DNA of 64,000 nucleotides from Rhodoferax sp. (GTDB taxonomy: Bacteria; Pseudomonadota; Gammaproteobacteria; Burkholderiales; Burkholderiaceae_C). A program made the position numbers and the translations under genes. Below the pieces are notes generated by a model, which was not told the origin of the DNA, searched no databases, and saw only the letters and a list, made by a program, of their open reading frames with translations. Positions 49,408-58,970 of this stretch are shown here, piece after piece (the first letter of the stretch is position 1; every line of letters starts with the position of its first letter). Location of the stretch: NCBI RefSeq assembly GCF_030646845.1, contig NZ_JAUSLE010000010.1, forward strand, positions 1 through 64,000, written 5' to 3'.

Positions 49408-50862
49408 ATGTCTGACATGTCCATGCTCATCAATGGCCTGAAGGTCACGGCCGAAAAAGGCGCCACATTCGAGCGCCGCAATCCGCTGGACGGCAGCGTG
49501 GCCACCCGTGCCCCCGCCGCGTCCCCGGCGGATGCCGTGATGGCCGTCGAAGCTGCTGCCGAAGCCTTCAAGACCTGGAGCCAGACGGGGCCCAGCGAGC
49601 GCCGCATGCTGCTGCTCAAGGCCGCTGACGCGCTGGAAGCCAAGACGCCGCAGTTCATCGAGGCCGTAGCGGCCGAGACTGGCGCTTCGGGCATGTGGGC
49701 CGGATTCAACGTGCACCTAGCCGCCGGCATGATCCGCGAGGCGGCCTCTCTGACCACGCAGATCAGCGGCGAGGTAATCCCGTCCGATGTGCCGGGTTCA
49801 CTGGCGATGGGGGTGCGCCAGCCCGCCGGTGTGGTGCTGGGCATTGCGCCCTGGAACGCGCCCATCATTCTCGGCGTGCGCGCCATCGCCACACCGCTGG
49901 CCTGTGGCAACACGGTGATTTTCAAGGGCTCGGAAAACTGCCCGCACACCCACCAGCTGATTGTGGAAGCCTTCTCGGACGCCGGTTTTCCACCCGGCGT
50001 GCTGAACTACATCACCAACGCCCCGGCCGACGCCGGTGCTGTGGTCGAGGCGATCGTGGCGCATCCGGCGGTGCGCCGCATCAACTTCACGGGCTCTACC
50101 AAAGTGGGCAAGATCATCGCCATGACCTGCGCCAAATACCTCAAGCCGGTGGTGCTGGAGCTTGGCGGCAAGGCGCCGCTGGTGATCCTGGACGACGCCA
50201 ACATCGAGGACGCCGTCAATGGCGCCGCGTTCGGCTGCTTTGCCAACAGCGGCCAGATCTGCATGTCGACCGAGCGCATCATCGTGGACCAGAAAATTGC
50301 CAACGAGTTCGTCAAGAAATTCGCCGCCAAGGCCAGTGCCTTGCCGCTGGGCGACCCGCGCAAGCCCGAGCCGGTGGTGCTGGGCTCGGTCATCGGCATG
50401 AGCACGGTGGAGCACTGCAACGCGCTGATTGATGACGCGCTGGCGAAGGGCGCCAAGCTGCTGTGCGGCGGCAAAGCCACCAACACGCTGATGCCCGCCA
50501 CGGTGCTGGACCATGTGACGCCGGCGATGAAGATCTACCATGAGGAAACCTTCGGTCCGGTCAAGTGCGTCGTGCGCGTCAACGGGGTGGAAGAAGCCGT
50601 GGCCTGCGCCAACGACAACGAGTACGGTCTGTCAGCGGCCGTGTTTGGCGGTGACATCGCCCGGGCTTTCAACGTGGCGCGCCGCATTGACTCCGGCATC
50701 TGCCACGTCAACGGTCCCACCGTGCACGACGAAGCGCAGATGCCGTTTGGCGGTGTCAAGGGCAGCGGCATCGGCCGCTTTGGCGGCAAGGCCGGCGTGG
50801 CCGAGTTCACCGAGCTGCGCTGGATCACGATCCAGACGACGCCCCGGCATTACCCGTTCTGA
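49408..50862 (+). CDS. Aldehyde dehydrogenase (vanillin/aromatic-aldehyde dehydrogenase-like)
   Basis: PAGVVLGIAPWNAPIILGVRAIATPLACGNTVIFKGSENCPHTHQLI, LELGGKAPLVILDDANIEDAVNGAAFGCFANSGQICMSTERIIVD. Confidence 0.88.
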   Translation: MSDMSMLINGLKVTAEKGATFERRNPLDGSVATRAPAASPADAVMAVEAAAEAFKTWSQTGPSERRMLLLKAADALEAKTPQFIEAVAAETGASGMWAGFNVHLAAGMIREAASLTTQISGEVIPSDVPGSLAMGVRQPAGVVLGIAPWNAPIILGVRAIATPLACGNTVIFKGSENCPHTHQLIVEAFSDAGFPPGVLNYITNAPADAGAVVEAIVAHPAVRRINFTGSTKVGKIIAMTCAKYLKPVVLELGGKAPLVILDDANIEDAVNGAAFGCFANSGQICMSTERIIVDQKIANEFVKKFAAKASALPLGDPRKPEPVVLGSVIGMSTVEHCNALIDDALAKGAKLLCGGKATNTLMPATVLDHVTPAMKIYHEETFGPVKCVVRVNGVEEAVACANDNEYGLSAAVFGGDIARAFNVARRIDSGICHVNGPTVHDEAQMPFGGVKGSGIGRFGGKAGVAEFTELRWITIQTTPRHYPF

Positions 50863-50909
50863 TAGCTGGCGGGGGCAGATGACCGCGCCGTTGTTGCCGG
50901 ACCGCTGCC

Positions 50910-51179
50910 TCAGCCGGGTTGCGTTGCCAGCTCCAGCTGGGTCAGCCAGGCCAGCGCCCCGACGGCGCTGGCACCGCACATCTCGGCCGACGGCATCAGT
51001 TGGCTGCAGACGGCGGGGCGTTCCGGCTGACCGAAGATGCGGCAGCCATTGGCGTCGTCGAGTTGCACGCAGCGCACTCCCGCGGGCTTGCCGTGCGGCA
51101 TGCCGGGAATCGCGGAGCTGATGGAGGGGGCGATGCAGCAGGCACCACAGCCAAGCCGGCACTTCATGTCAAGTTTCAT
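50910..51179 (-). CDS. YkgJ-family cysteine cluster protein
   Basis: [52 protein letters not shown]. Confidence 0.88.
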   Translation of the reverse strand: MKLDMKCRLGCGACCIAPSISSAIPGMPHGKPAGVRCVQLDDANGCRIFGQPERPAVCSQLMPSAEMCGASAVGALAWLTQLELATQPG

Positions 51180-51180
51180 T

Positions 51181-51230
51181 TGCTATATAAATCGTAGCTA
51201 AAGACGCAATGGGGACGTGGGCTAGAGTGC
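51181..51230 (-). repeat. Dispersed intergenic repeat, copy F (reverse orientation)
   Basis: Reverse complement GCACTCTAGCCCACGTCCCCATTGCGTCTTTAGCTACGATTTATATAGCA. Confidence 0.8.
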
Positions 51231-51463
51231 TTTTTTTGGTATGAAACCATTGGTTCGCCCGCAGCACCGGATTGACAGCATCTGGCACGCACGGGCGGTG
51301 AGCTTTGCGCTGCCACACGCCGTCGGCGTCGAATGCCTGCAAAGGCCAGAAGCTTCATGCCCCTGATTGTCCCCATATTTGGGAGCAGCCGGTAAAATCG
51401 CGTGTTGCCCACCGGGCGCAGGGCGCGCCTCTTTCTTCCCCGCCCACACTCAGACCCATAGCC

Positions 51464-53521
51464 ATGCTTTATCCACAGAATTTCGACGTCATCGTTGTTG
51501 GCGGCGGTCACGCCGGTACCGAGGCGGCCCTGGCCGCCGCCCGCATGGGCTGCAAGACCCTGCTGCTCAGCCACAACATCGAAACCCTGGGCCAGATGAG
51601 CTGCAACCCGTCGATTGGCGGCATCGGCAAGGGCCATCTGGTCAAGGAAGTGGACGCCATGGGTGGCGCCATGGCGGCGGCGACCGATGAAAGTGGCATC
51701 CAGTTTCGCATTCTCAATTCCAGCAAGGGGCCGGCCGTGCGCGCCACCCGCGCCCAGGCAGATCGCGTGCTGTACAAGGCGGCCATTCGCCACCGGCTGG
51801 AAAACCAGCCCAACCTCTGGCTGTTCCAGCAGGCGGTGGACGACCTGATGGTGGAGGGCGACCGGGTGGTGGGGGCGGTAACCCAAGTGGGCATCAAGTT
51901 TCGCGCCAAGACCGTGGTGCTGACGGCCGGGACTTTTCTGGATGGCAAGATCCATGTGGGCCTGAACAATTATGCGGCCGGCCGGGCCGGGGACCCGCCA
52001 GCGGTTTCCCTGAGTGCGCGCTTGAAAGAGCTGAAGCTGCCGCAGGGCCGGCTGAAAACCGGCACACCGCCGCGGCTCGATGGCCGCTCGATTGACTTCA
52101 GCAAGTGCATTGAGCAGCCCGGTGACGGCATGCCCGGCGGCATGAGCGCGGCCATGCCGGTGTTCAGCTTCATGGGCCGCGCCGAGCAGCACCCGGCGCA
52201 AATGTCATGCTGGATGACCCATACCAATGAGCGCACCCACGACATCATCCGCAGCGGCTTTGACCGCAGCCCCATGTTCACCGGCAAGATCGAGGGCGTC
52301 GGCCCGCGCTATTGCCCGAGTGTCGAAGACAAGATCAACCGCTTTGCCGACAAGGACAGCCACCAGATTTTTCTGGAACCCGAAGGCCTGACGACGAACG
52401 AGTATTACCCGAACGGCATCAGCACCAGTCTGCCCTTTGACATTCAGTACGAACTCGTGCGCTCGATGGCCGGCCTGGAGAACGCCCACATCCTGCGCCC
52501 GGGCTACGCCATTGAGTACGACTACTTCGATCCGCAGCAGCTCAAAAGCAGTTTCGAGACGCGGGCCATTGGCGGCCTGTTCTTTGCTGGCCAGATCAAT
52601 GGCACGACCGGCTACGAAGAGGCCGCTGCCCAGGGCATGTTCGCCGGTATCAATGCCGCGTTGCAGGCCGGTGCCAAAACCGCGTGGCAGCAGGACACCT
52701 GGGTGCCGGGTCGGGACGAGGCCTACCTGGGTGTGCTGGTGGATGACCTTATTACCAAGGGCGTGACCGAGCCCTACCGCATGTTCACCAGCCGCGCCGA
52801 GTACCGCCTGCAACTGCGCGAAGACAACGCCGACGTGCGTTTGACCGAAGTAGGGCGGCAGCTGGGTTTGGTGGATGATGCCCGTTGGGATGCTTTCAGC
52901 CGCAAACGCGATGCTGTTTCACGTGAAACAGAGCGGCTTAAATCAATCTGGATCAGCCCTAAAAATGTGTCTGCACCAGAAGCTGAGCGTGTTTTTGGCA
53001 AGGCCTTGGAGCATGAGTACAACCTGCTCGAATTGTTGCGCCGCCCCGATGTGGACTACGCGGCGCTGATGAGTCTGGAGTCGGCCAAGTTTGCGAACCC
53101 TGTTGTTATTGCCCTTGTCCCGATGGATGTTTCACGTGAAACATCAGTTGATTCGAGCGCTTTGTTTCAAACCGAACAAGCCAGAGCGGTGATTGAGCAG
53201 ATCGAAATCGTCGCTAAATACTCCGGCTACATTGACCGTCAACACGCGGAAGTGGAGCGGGCGCTGCACTTTGAAAGCTTCAAATTGCCGCCGGATATGG
53301 ACTACGCCCAGGTGACCGCACTCAGCATCGAGGCGCGCCAGACCCTCGCCAAACACAAGCCGCAGACGCTGGGTTTGGCGTCGCGCATCTCGGGCGTCAC
53401 GCCTGCGACGGTGTCTTTGCTCTTGGTCTACCTGAAAAAGAATGGCTATAAAGGGTTTTCTGGCAAGGGAGTAGAGGTCGAAGCTTTGGTGGCTGTCGCT
53501 ATAGAGGTGGCGGCAGAATGA
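51464..53521 (+). CDS. mnmG: tRNA uridine-5-carboxymethylaminomethyl modification enzyme MnmG (GidA)
   Basis: [68 protein letters not shown]. Confidence 0.98.
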   Translation: MLYPQNFDVIVVGGGHAGTEAALAAARMGCKTLLLSHNIETLGQMSCNPSIGGIGKGHLVKEVDAMGGAMAAATDESGIQFRILNSSKGPAVRATRAQADRVLYKAAIRHRLENQPNLWLFQQAVDDLMVEGDRVVGAVTQVGIKFRAKTVVLTAGTFLDGKIHVGLNNYAAGRAGDPPAVSLSARLKELKLPQGRLKTGTPPRLDGRSIDFSKCIEQPGDGMPGGMSAAMPVFSFMGRAEQHPAQMSCWMTHTNERTHDIIRSGFDRSPMFTGKIEGVGPRYCPSVEDKINRFADKDSHQIFLEPEGLTTNEYYPNGISTSLPFDIQYELVRSMAGLENAHILRPGYAIEYDYFDPQQLKSSFETRAIGGLFFAGQINGTTGYEEAAAQGMFAGINAALQAGAKTAWQQDTWVPGRDEAYLGVLVDDLITKGVTEPYRMFTSRAEYRLQLREDNADVRLTEVGRQLGLVDDARWDAFSRKRDAVSRETERLKSIWISPKNVSAPEAERVFGKALEHEYNLLELLRRPDVDYAALMSLESAKFANPVVIALVPMDVSRETSVDSSALFQTEQARAVIEQIEIVAKYSGYIDRQHAEVERALHFESFKLPPDMDYAQVTALSIEARQTLAKHKPQTLGLASRISGVTPATVSLLLVYLKKNGYKGFSGKGVEVEALVAVAIEVAAE
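52915..52930. promoter_or_regulatory. parS site 1 (inside mnmG)
   Basis: TGTTTCACGTGAAACA, exact match to the canonical 16-bp parS palindrome. Confidence 0.92.
53128..53143. promoter_or_regulatory. parS site 2 (inside mnmG)
   Basis: TGTTTCACGTGAAACA, exact match. Confidence 0.92.
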
Positions 53522-54201
53522 CGCAATCAGTGACAGGAGTGATCTCATCCAATCCGTATGAGTCAACGTTAAGGCAGGGCGCCAACGCGCTGGGTTTGAG
53601 TCTCAACGACCGCCAAATCGCCCAGCTCTTGGGCTACCATGCCCTGATTCAAAAGTGGAACAAGGTCTACAACCTGACGGCGGTACGCGACCCGGCGGAG
53701 ATGTTGACGCATCATTTGCTGGACAGCTTGGCGATTGTTACTCCGCTCATTCGTCAAACGGCTGGTGCGTCCATCAATATGCTTGATGTGGGGGCAGGGG
53801 CCGGCCTGCCCGGCGTGGTGGTGGCGATCTGCTGCCCACAGGTGTCGGTCACCTGTGTCGATGCCGTGGCCAAGAAGATGGCGTTTGTGCAGCAGGTGGC
53901 GACCGAGTTGAAATTGCCGAATCTCAAGGCACTGCATTCCCGCGTCGAGGTATTGACGCAGAAGTTTGATCTGATCACGTCACGGGCCTTTGCGACGCTG
54001 GCGGATTTTGTGACCGGATCGCGGGCGGCGTTGAAGCCTGGTACGGGCGTGTGGCTGGCGATGAAGGGCAGGGATACGTCGGCTGAAGTGGCTGCTTTGC
54101 CGGCTGATGTGACCGTGTTTCACGTGGAACAATTGACGGTTCCAGGCTTGGATGCGGAGCGGCGCATCGTTTGGATGAAGATGGCTATATCTGCCGGATA
54201 A
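53518..54201 (+). CDS. rsmG: 16S rRNA (guanine527-N7)-methyltransferase RsmG (GidB)
   Basis: [46 protein letters not shown]; follows mnmG. Confidence 0.95.
   Translation: MTQSVTGVISSNPYESTLRQGANALGLSLNDRQIAQLLGYHALIQKWNKVYNLTAVRDPAEMLTHHLLDSLAIVTPLIRQTAGASINMLDVGAGAGLPGVVVAICCPQVSVTCVDAVAKKMAFVQQVATELKLPNLKALHSRVEVLTQKFDLITSRAFATLADFVTGSRAALKPGTGVWLAMKGRDTSAEVAALPADVTVFHVEQLTVPGLDAERRIVWMKMAISAG
54116..54131. promoter_or_regulatory. parS-like site 3 (inside rsmG), one mismatch
   Basis: TGTTTCACGTGGAACA (A to G at position 12 of the consensus). Confidence 0.65.
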
Positions 54202-54291
54202 ATCAGAACCTGGCGCAATAAAGCTACTTTCTGCCTGCCGAATGTCGCGTAAACTCAACCCTTACGATTTACGTGCGGGAGTTACGCAAAA

Positions 54292-54918
54292 ATGTTTGGA
54301 AATGTGTTCGGTATCGCAGATTACAGCGCCTTCATCATCGCCATCATCATTTTTTTGGCCATTCCCGGCCCGGGCAATCTGGCCCTGATCACCTCGACCA
54401 GCAAGGGCGGGATCCTCGGTGGTTTGGCTGCCACACTGGGTGTCATCGCCGGTGACCAGGTGCTGATGTGGCTGGCGGTTGCTGGTGTGGCGGCCTTGCT
54501 CAGCGCCTATCCGACGGCTTTCAATGCGGTGCAGTGGTTGGGCGCGGCCTATCTGGCCTGGCTGGGCTTCAAGCTGCTGACCGTCAAACCCGGTGACAAG
54601 CCGGTGCTCAACATCCAGCCGCGTCACTATTTCAAGCAAGCCATGATGATCACCTTGCTCAACCCCAAGGCGATTGTGTTTTACATGGCTTTCTTCCCGC
54701 TGTTTGTCGATCCGGTCAAGCAACAAGGCTTGCTGACATATGCGGTCATGGCGGCGACGATTGCCGCACTGACCTTTGCCTATGGTCTGACGGCGACCTT
54801 GATTTCACACTTCATGGCCGAGCGCATTCGCGCCAACCCGCGAGCTACCAGCGTGCTGCACAAGTTGGCGGGTATCTTTCTCATCGGCTTTGGCGTTAAA
54901 TTGGCCCTCTCTAAATGA
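54292..54918 (+). CDS. LysE-family amino acid exporter
   Basis: LAIPGPGNLALITSTSKGGILGGLAATLGVIAGDQVLMWLAVAGVAALL, YLAWLGFKLL, FKQAMMITLLNPKAIVFYMAFFPLF. Confidence 0.92.
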   Translation: MFGNVFGIADYSAFIIAIIIFLAIPGPGNLALITSTSKGGILGGLAATLGVIAGDQVLMWLAVAGVAALLSAYPTAFNAVQWLGAAYLAWLGFKLLTVKPGDKPVLNIQPRHYFKQAMMITLLNPKAIVFYMAFFPLFVDPVKQQGLLTYAVMAATIAALTFAYGLTATLISHFMAERIRANPRATSVLHKLAGIFLIGFGVKLALSK

Positions 54919-54961
54919 ATATAAAACATAAATATACGCACGAAATACAATTTTCCGACGG

Positions 54962-55026
54962 GCCGCCCCTAGGGAAATTAGTCCCCTTGGGGGGCAGCGC
55001 AGTACGCGAAGCGACAAGCGTGGGGG
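54962..55026. repeat. GC-rich hairpin element immediately upstream of parA
   Basis: gccgcccctagggaaattagtccccttggggggcagcgcagtacgcgaagcgacaagcgtggggg: imperfect stem GCCGCCCCTAGGG/CCCCTTGGGGGGC, ends 11 nt before the parA ATG. Confidence 0.5.
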
Positions 55027-55036
55027 TACATTTCTA

Positions 55037-55822
55037 ATGGCCAAAATCTTCTGTGTCGCCAATCAAAAAGGTGGCGTCGGCAAAACCACCACCACGGTCA
55101 ATCTGGCGGCGGGCTTGGCCAAAATCGGCCAGCGGGTGCTGATGATTGACCTCGACCCGCAGGGCAACGCCACCATGGGTTCGGGTGTCGACAAGCGCCA
55201 GCTGGAGCTGACGATCTATGACGTGCTGCTGGAGAACGCCACGATCACCGAGGCGCGCGTGAAAAGTGACAAGCTCATCACCGCCGGCTGCAGCTACGAC
55301 GTGCTGGGCGCCAACCGCGAACTGGCAGGCGCCGAGGTGGAATTGGTCGATGTTGAGCGCCGCGAACGCCGCATCAAAACGGCCATAGCTGCCGTTGAAA
55401 GCGAGTACGACTTTGTCTTGATCGACTGTCCGCCCAGCCTGTCCATGCTCACCCTCAATGGCCTGTGCTGCGCCAACGGCGTGATTGTGCCCATGCAGTG
55501 CGAGTATTTTGCGCTGGAGGGCCTCACTGATCTGGTCAACACCATCAAGCAGGTCCACGCCAATTTGAATCCGGACTTGCAAATCATCGGCCTGCTGCGC
55601 GTCATGTTCGACCCCCGCATCACCTTGCAGCAACAGGTCAGCGAGCAGCTCAAAAACCATTTTGGCAACAAAGTCTTCAACACCGTCATCCCGCGCAACG
55701 TGCGCCTGGCCGAAGCGCCCAGCTACGGCCTGCCCGGCGTGGTGTTTGACCCGTCCGCGCGCGGCAGCATCGCCTTTGTCGAGTTTGCCAACGAGATGGT
55801 GGAACGCATCAAAACCATGTAA
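55037..55822 (+). CDS. parA: Chromosome-partitioning ATPase ParA (Soj)
   Basis: [50 protein letters not shown]. Confidence 0.97.
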   Translation: MAKIFCVANQKGGVGKTTTTVNLAAGLAKIGQRVLMIDLDPQGNATMGSGVDKRQLELTIYDVLLENATITEARVKSDKLITAGCSYDVLGANRELAGAEVELVDVERRERRIKTAIAAVESEYDFVLIDCPPSLSMLTLNGLCCANGVIVPMQCEYFALEGLTDLVNTIKQVHANLNPDLQIIGLLRVMFDPRITLQQQVSEQLKNHFGNKVFNTVIPRNVRLAEAPSYGLPGVVFDPSARGSIAFVEFANEMVERIKTM

Positions 55823-55867
55823 ACGGGGTGGAAACACGCCAAACCATGAATTTAAGTGCCAAATTGA

Positions 55868-55920
55868 CCTCTAGCCGGCGTATTTATTGCCTAAACAGCT
55901 ATTAAATATATAGCAATTTA
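55868..55920 (+). repeat. Dispersed intergenic repeat, copy E
   Basis: CTCTAGCCGGCGTATTTATTGCCTAAACAGCTATTAAATATATAGCAATTTA. Confidence 0.78.
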
Positions 55921-55950
55921 AATCCATATAGCCTTGACCGTCTCATTGTA

Positions 55951-56511
55951 ATGATGCAAACGCCACTCGTTTTCACCCTCCCAGGCTGGCAAGGCAGCGG
56001 TGCCGCGCATTGGCAAAGCCATTGGGAAGCCGCATTTGGCGACGTTCGCGTAGAGCAGCACGACTGGCAGCAGCCCCTGCGCGGCGACTGGATCACGCGG
56101 CTGGAAGACGCCGTGCAAGAGCACCTGAAACAGCATCCGACGCAGCCCGTCGTGTTCGCTGCGCACAGCCTCGGTTGCCATCTGGTTGCCGCGTGGGCGG
56201 CTTTGTCCCCCAACGTGCAGCACGTCGCTGGTGCACTGCTGGTGGCGCCGCCCGACCCGCTGCAGCCCCATTTTCCGCCGCAGTTGCACAGCTGGAGCAA
56301 ACCGGTGTTGAACAAGTTGCCGTTCAAAACCACGCTGGCCGCCTCCACCAACGACCCTTTTTGCCACTTCCATATCGCCACGGGCTTGGCAGGACATTGG
56401 GGCAGCGAGCTTGTCAGCGTCGGCGAACGCGGTCACATCAACGCCGAATCGGGACTGGGCGACTGGCCCGCGGGGCGAGCCATGCTGATGCAACTGGCTC
56501 AATCGGCCTGA
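55951..56511 (+). CDS. RBBP9/YdeN-type alpha/beta hydrolase
   Basis: VFTLPGWQGSGAAHWQSHWEAAFGDVRVEQHDWQQPLRGDWITRLEDAV, FAAHSLGCHLVA, SERGHINAESGLGDWP-like. Confidence 0.88.
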   Translation: MMQTPLVFTLPGWQGSGAAHWQSHWEAAFGDVRVEQHDWQQPLRGDWITRLEDAVQEHLKQHPTQPVVFAAHSLGCHLVAAWAALSPNVQHVAGALLVAPPDPLQPHFPPQLHSWSKPVLNKLPFKTTLAASTNDPFCHFHIATGLAGHWGSELVSVGERGHINAESGLGDWPAGRAMLMQLAQSA

Positions 56512-56576
56512 ACGCGACCCGTGCTTTATTGCTTATTTATTTATTTATAAAACCTAAAAAATCAACGGAAAACAAC

Positions 56577-57506
56577 ATGGCAACCAAACGACCCAAAGGC
56601 CTAGGACGCGGCCTGGAAGCACTGCTCGGCCCCACATTTGACGAAAATGCCGCCACGAACAGCGGAGTTCTCGCCAACACGGGCACGCCGTCCAGCTTGC
56701 TGTTGACTGATCTGGTCGCCGGCCAGTACCAGCCGCGCACCCGCATGGACGAGGGCGCTTTGTACGAGCTGGCCGAGTCCATCAAGGCGCAGGGCATCAT
56801 GCAGCCGATCCTGGTGCGTCGCCTGACCAGCGGTGCGAATGACGGCAAATACGAGATCATCGCCGGCGAGCGCCGCTTCCGCGCCGCCAAAATCGCCGGA
56901 CTGGACCACGTGCCGGTGCTGGTGCGCGACGTGCCTGACGAGGCCGCCGCCGCCATGTCGCTGATTGAAAACATCCAGCGCGAAGACCTCAACCCACTGG
57001 AAGAAGCCCAGGGTTTACAACGCCTGGTGCGAGAGTTTGCGCTCACTCACGAACAAGCCGCGCAGGCCGTGGGCCGCTCCCGCAGTGCTGCCAGCAACCT
57101 GCTCCGGCTCCTGAATCTGGCCGACCCGGTGCAAACCATGCTGATGGCCGGCGACCTTGACATGGGCCACGCCCGCGCCCTGTTGTCGCTCGACCGCGCC
57201 ACCCAGATCACGGCAGCCAGCCAGATCAGCGCCAGGAAAATGTCGGTCCGCGAGGCCGAGAGCCTGGTCAAAAAGCTCAGCGCCGAGTTCAACCTGGTGG
57301 CCACCAAGCCCAAAAAAGAGAAATCCCGCGACCTCAAACGCGTGGAAGAAGAGCTCTCCGACCTGCTCACCGCGCAGGTCGAGATCCGCGTCAAAAAGCG
57401 CGTGAAACGCCACGGCAAGTTTGAGGAGATGGGCGAGCTGGCGATCCAGTTTGGCTCGATGGAAGAGTTGAACGGGTTGATCGACCGGCTGCGGGGCGAG
57501 GCGTGA
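56577..57506 (+). CDS. parB: Chromosome-partitioning protein ParB
   Basis: MATKRPKGLGRGLEALLG, LLTDLVAGQYQPRTRMDEGALYELAESIKAQGIMQPILVR, IIAGERRFRAAKIAGL, ENIQREDLNPLEEA. Confidence 0.97.
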   Translation: MATKRPKGLGRGLEALLGPTFDENAATNSGVLANTGTPSSLLLTDLVAGQYQPRTRMDEGALYELAESIKAQGIMQPILVRRLTSGANDGKYEIIAGERRFRAAKIAGLDHVPVLVRDVPDEAAAAMSLIENIQREDLNPLEEAQGLQRLVREFALTHEQAAQAVGRSRSAASNLLRLLNLADPVQTMLMAGDLDMGHARALLSLDRATQITAASQISARKMSVREAESLVKKLSAEFNLVATKPKKEKSRDLKRVEEELSDLLTAQVEIRVKKRVKRHGKFEEMGELAIQFGSMEELNGLIDRLRGEA

Positions 57507-57569
57507 GCCCGAGGCGTTGTCCGCCCTTGGGTTTTTTGCTTTGCATGATTTTTGGTGGCCAACTTGAGC

Positions 57570-58844
57570 TTATTTGCCCAACCACGCCACCAATTGCCGC
57601 GTCACCTCCGGGCTGCTGAGCAGCCCCAGATGGTTCATGCGGTAGGCAATCCACTGCGCTGATTTTTTGAAGCCCAGATGGCGCTGCGGGTCGTCATGCT
57701 GCCCGAGCGCGCTGTGCAGGGGCACGAGGCCGTCGCCAACCAGGCGGTCGGCCAGGTGGCTGCGCTTGGCGGCGGTGGTGGCGGCGATGGTGAAGCAGGC
57801 CACGTTGGTGGGCAGGGGTACGACCTGGCGCTTGTCGGGTTGGCGGCGAAAGCGATCGTGGCCCAGCCAGTCCTCATCCAGCACATGGCCAAAGCGCAGG
57901 TCGGTGATACCTGCGCTGCGCAGTTGGGCCAGTTTGGCAAAAGGGGCGGTAAAGGACGTGCTGCCCAGCAGGACGTCAATCCAGTTGCCGGCCCGCTCCA
58001 GGGGTGCACCGTGATGCGGGGTGCCCAGAAACACCATGTTTTTCAGCAGCGCCGGCCAGCGCGGGGCGTCCTGAGCGGCCACCTGCTGGGCAGTGTAAAG
58101 CGCGCTGCGCATGACCAGGCCACCCATGCTGTGCGCCACCACGCTGAGTTCAAGCACGGGCACCGGCCAGTGCGCGACCAATTGCTCCAGCTGGGCGCTG
58201 AGTTCGCGCCCGTTCTCGGAGGTGTGCAGGCCGGTGTTGTAGCGCACGCAGACGGGGGTGTAGCCCAGTTCGGTGGCGAGTGTGCTGCCGTGGTCCACCA
58301 CTTGCCCTTTGTGCTCGGTTCGCCACTGCAAATCGTTCATGCACAGGCCGTGAATCAGCAGCACCAGCTTGCCGGTCAGCTCCGCGGGTGGCGGCAGGGC
58401 GCGCCAGTTCAGTACCTGACCCTGATACCGCAGCGTCATGGGCGTGGCAAAGGGGTTGTGGCTGGCCGCCAGGCGGTCGCCCATCACGCCATTGAGCGCG
58501 GCCAGCACCGCTTCGCGCTGGGGCGACTCAGCCGGCGCGGCTTCGGCCCACTCCAGCAGCGGCTGCAGCCGGGCCAGTACCTTGTCCACACCCGCGCCCA
58601 GCAGTTGCGTGACGCTGCGCAAACTCTTGTAAATCAAGCCTGTAAGGCCCCGAGCCTCTCCCGGCTCCTTGCCACCGGGCACGCCCAGAGCGTTCCAGAC
58701 CGATTGATGCACGCCTTCGGCAATGTGCGTCATGCCTTGCGTGGCTTGGGTGGCGAGCTGGACGACGGCGCGTGCGTCAGAGGCACGCAGGTGTTTGAGT
58801 GCCGGCGTGGTTTTCTTTGGCGGGGCAGACGATGGGGGGGTCAT
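57570..58844 (-). CDS. Alpha/beta hydrolase (lipase/PGAP1-like)
   Basis: GKLVLLIHGLCMNDLQW, LSVVAHSMGGLVMRSAL (GxSxG), VFLGTPHHGAPLERAGN. Confidence 0.85.
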   Translation of the reverse strand: MTPPSSAPPKKTTPALKHLRASDARAVVQLATQATQGMTHIAEGVHQSVWNALGVPGGKEPGEARGLTGLIYKSLRSVTQLLGAGVDKVLARLQPLLEWAEAAPAESPQREAVLAALNGVMGDRLAASHNPFATPMTLRYQGQVLNWRALPPPAELTGKLVLLIHGLCMNDLQWRTEHKGQVVDHGSTLATELGYTPVCVRYNTGLHTSENGRELSAQLEQLVAHWPVPVLELSVVAHSMGGLVMRSALYTAQQVAAQDAPRWPALLKNMVFLGTPHHGAPLERAGNWIDVLLGSTSFTAPFAKLAQLRSAGITDLRFGHVLDEDWLGHDRFRRQPDKRQVVPLPTNVACFTIAATTAAKRSHLADRLVGDGLVPLHSALGQHDDPQRHLGFKKSAQWIAYRMNHLGLLSSPEVTRQLVAWLGK

Positions 58845-58915
58845 GGTGGGCTGGCCGGATGAAAAATCGCGACGAACCACGCATTGTGATTTGACTCACC
58901 AAGAAATGCAGTATA

Positions 58916-58947
58916 AACTTGGTAAGTAATTAATAACTTACCAAGTT
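58916..58947. promoter_or_regulatory. TetR-type operator upstream of the TetR gene
   Basis: AACTTGGTAAGT-AATTAATA-ACTTACCAAGTT, perfect 12-bp arms, 8-nt spacer; TTGACT (58891) and TATAAA (58912) lie immediately upstream/overlapping. Confidence 0.8.
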
Positions 58948-58970
58948 GACAATCCATTCAGAGACACTTT

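Noticed and set aside
57678-58862. 394-aa plus-strand ORF opposite the alpha/beta hydrolase
   Set aside because: Shadow ORF; the minus-strand hydrolase has GxSxG and lipase motifs
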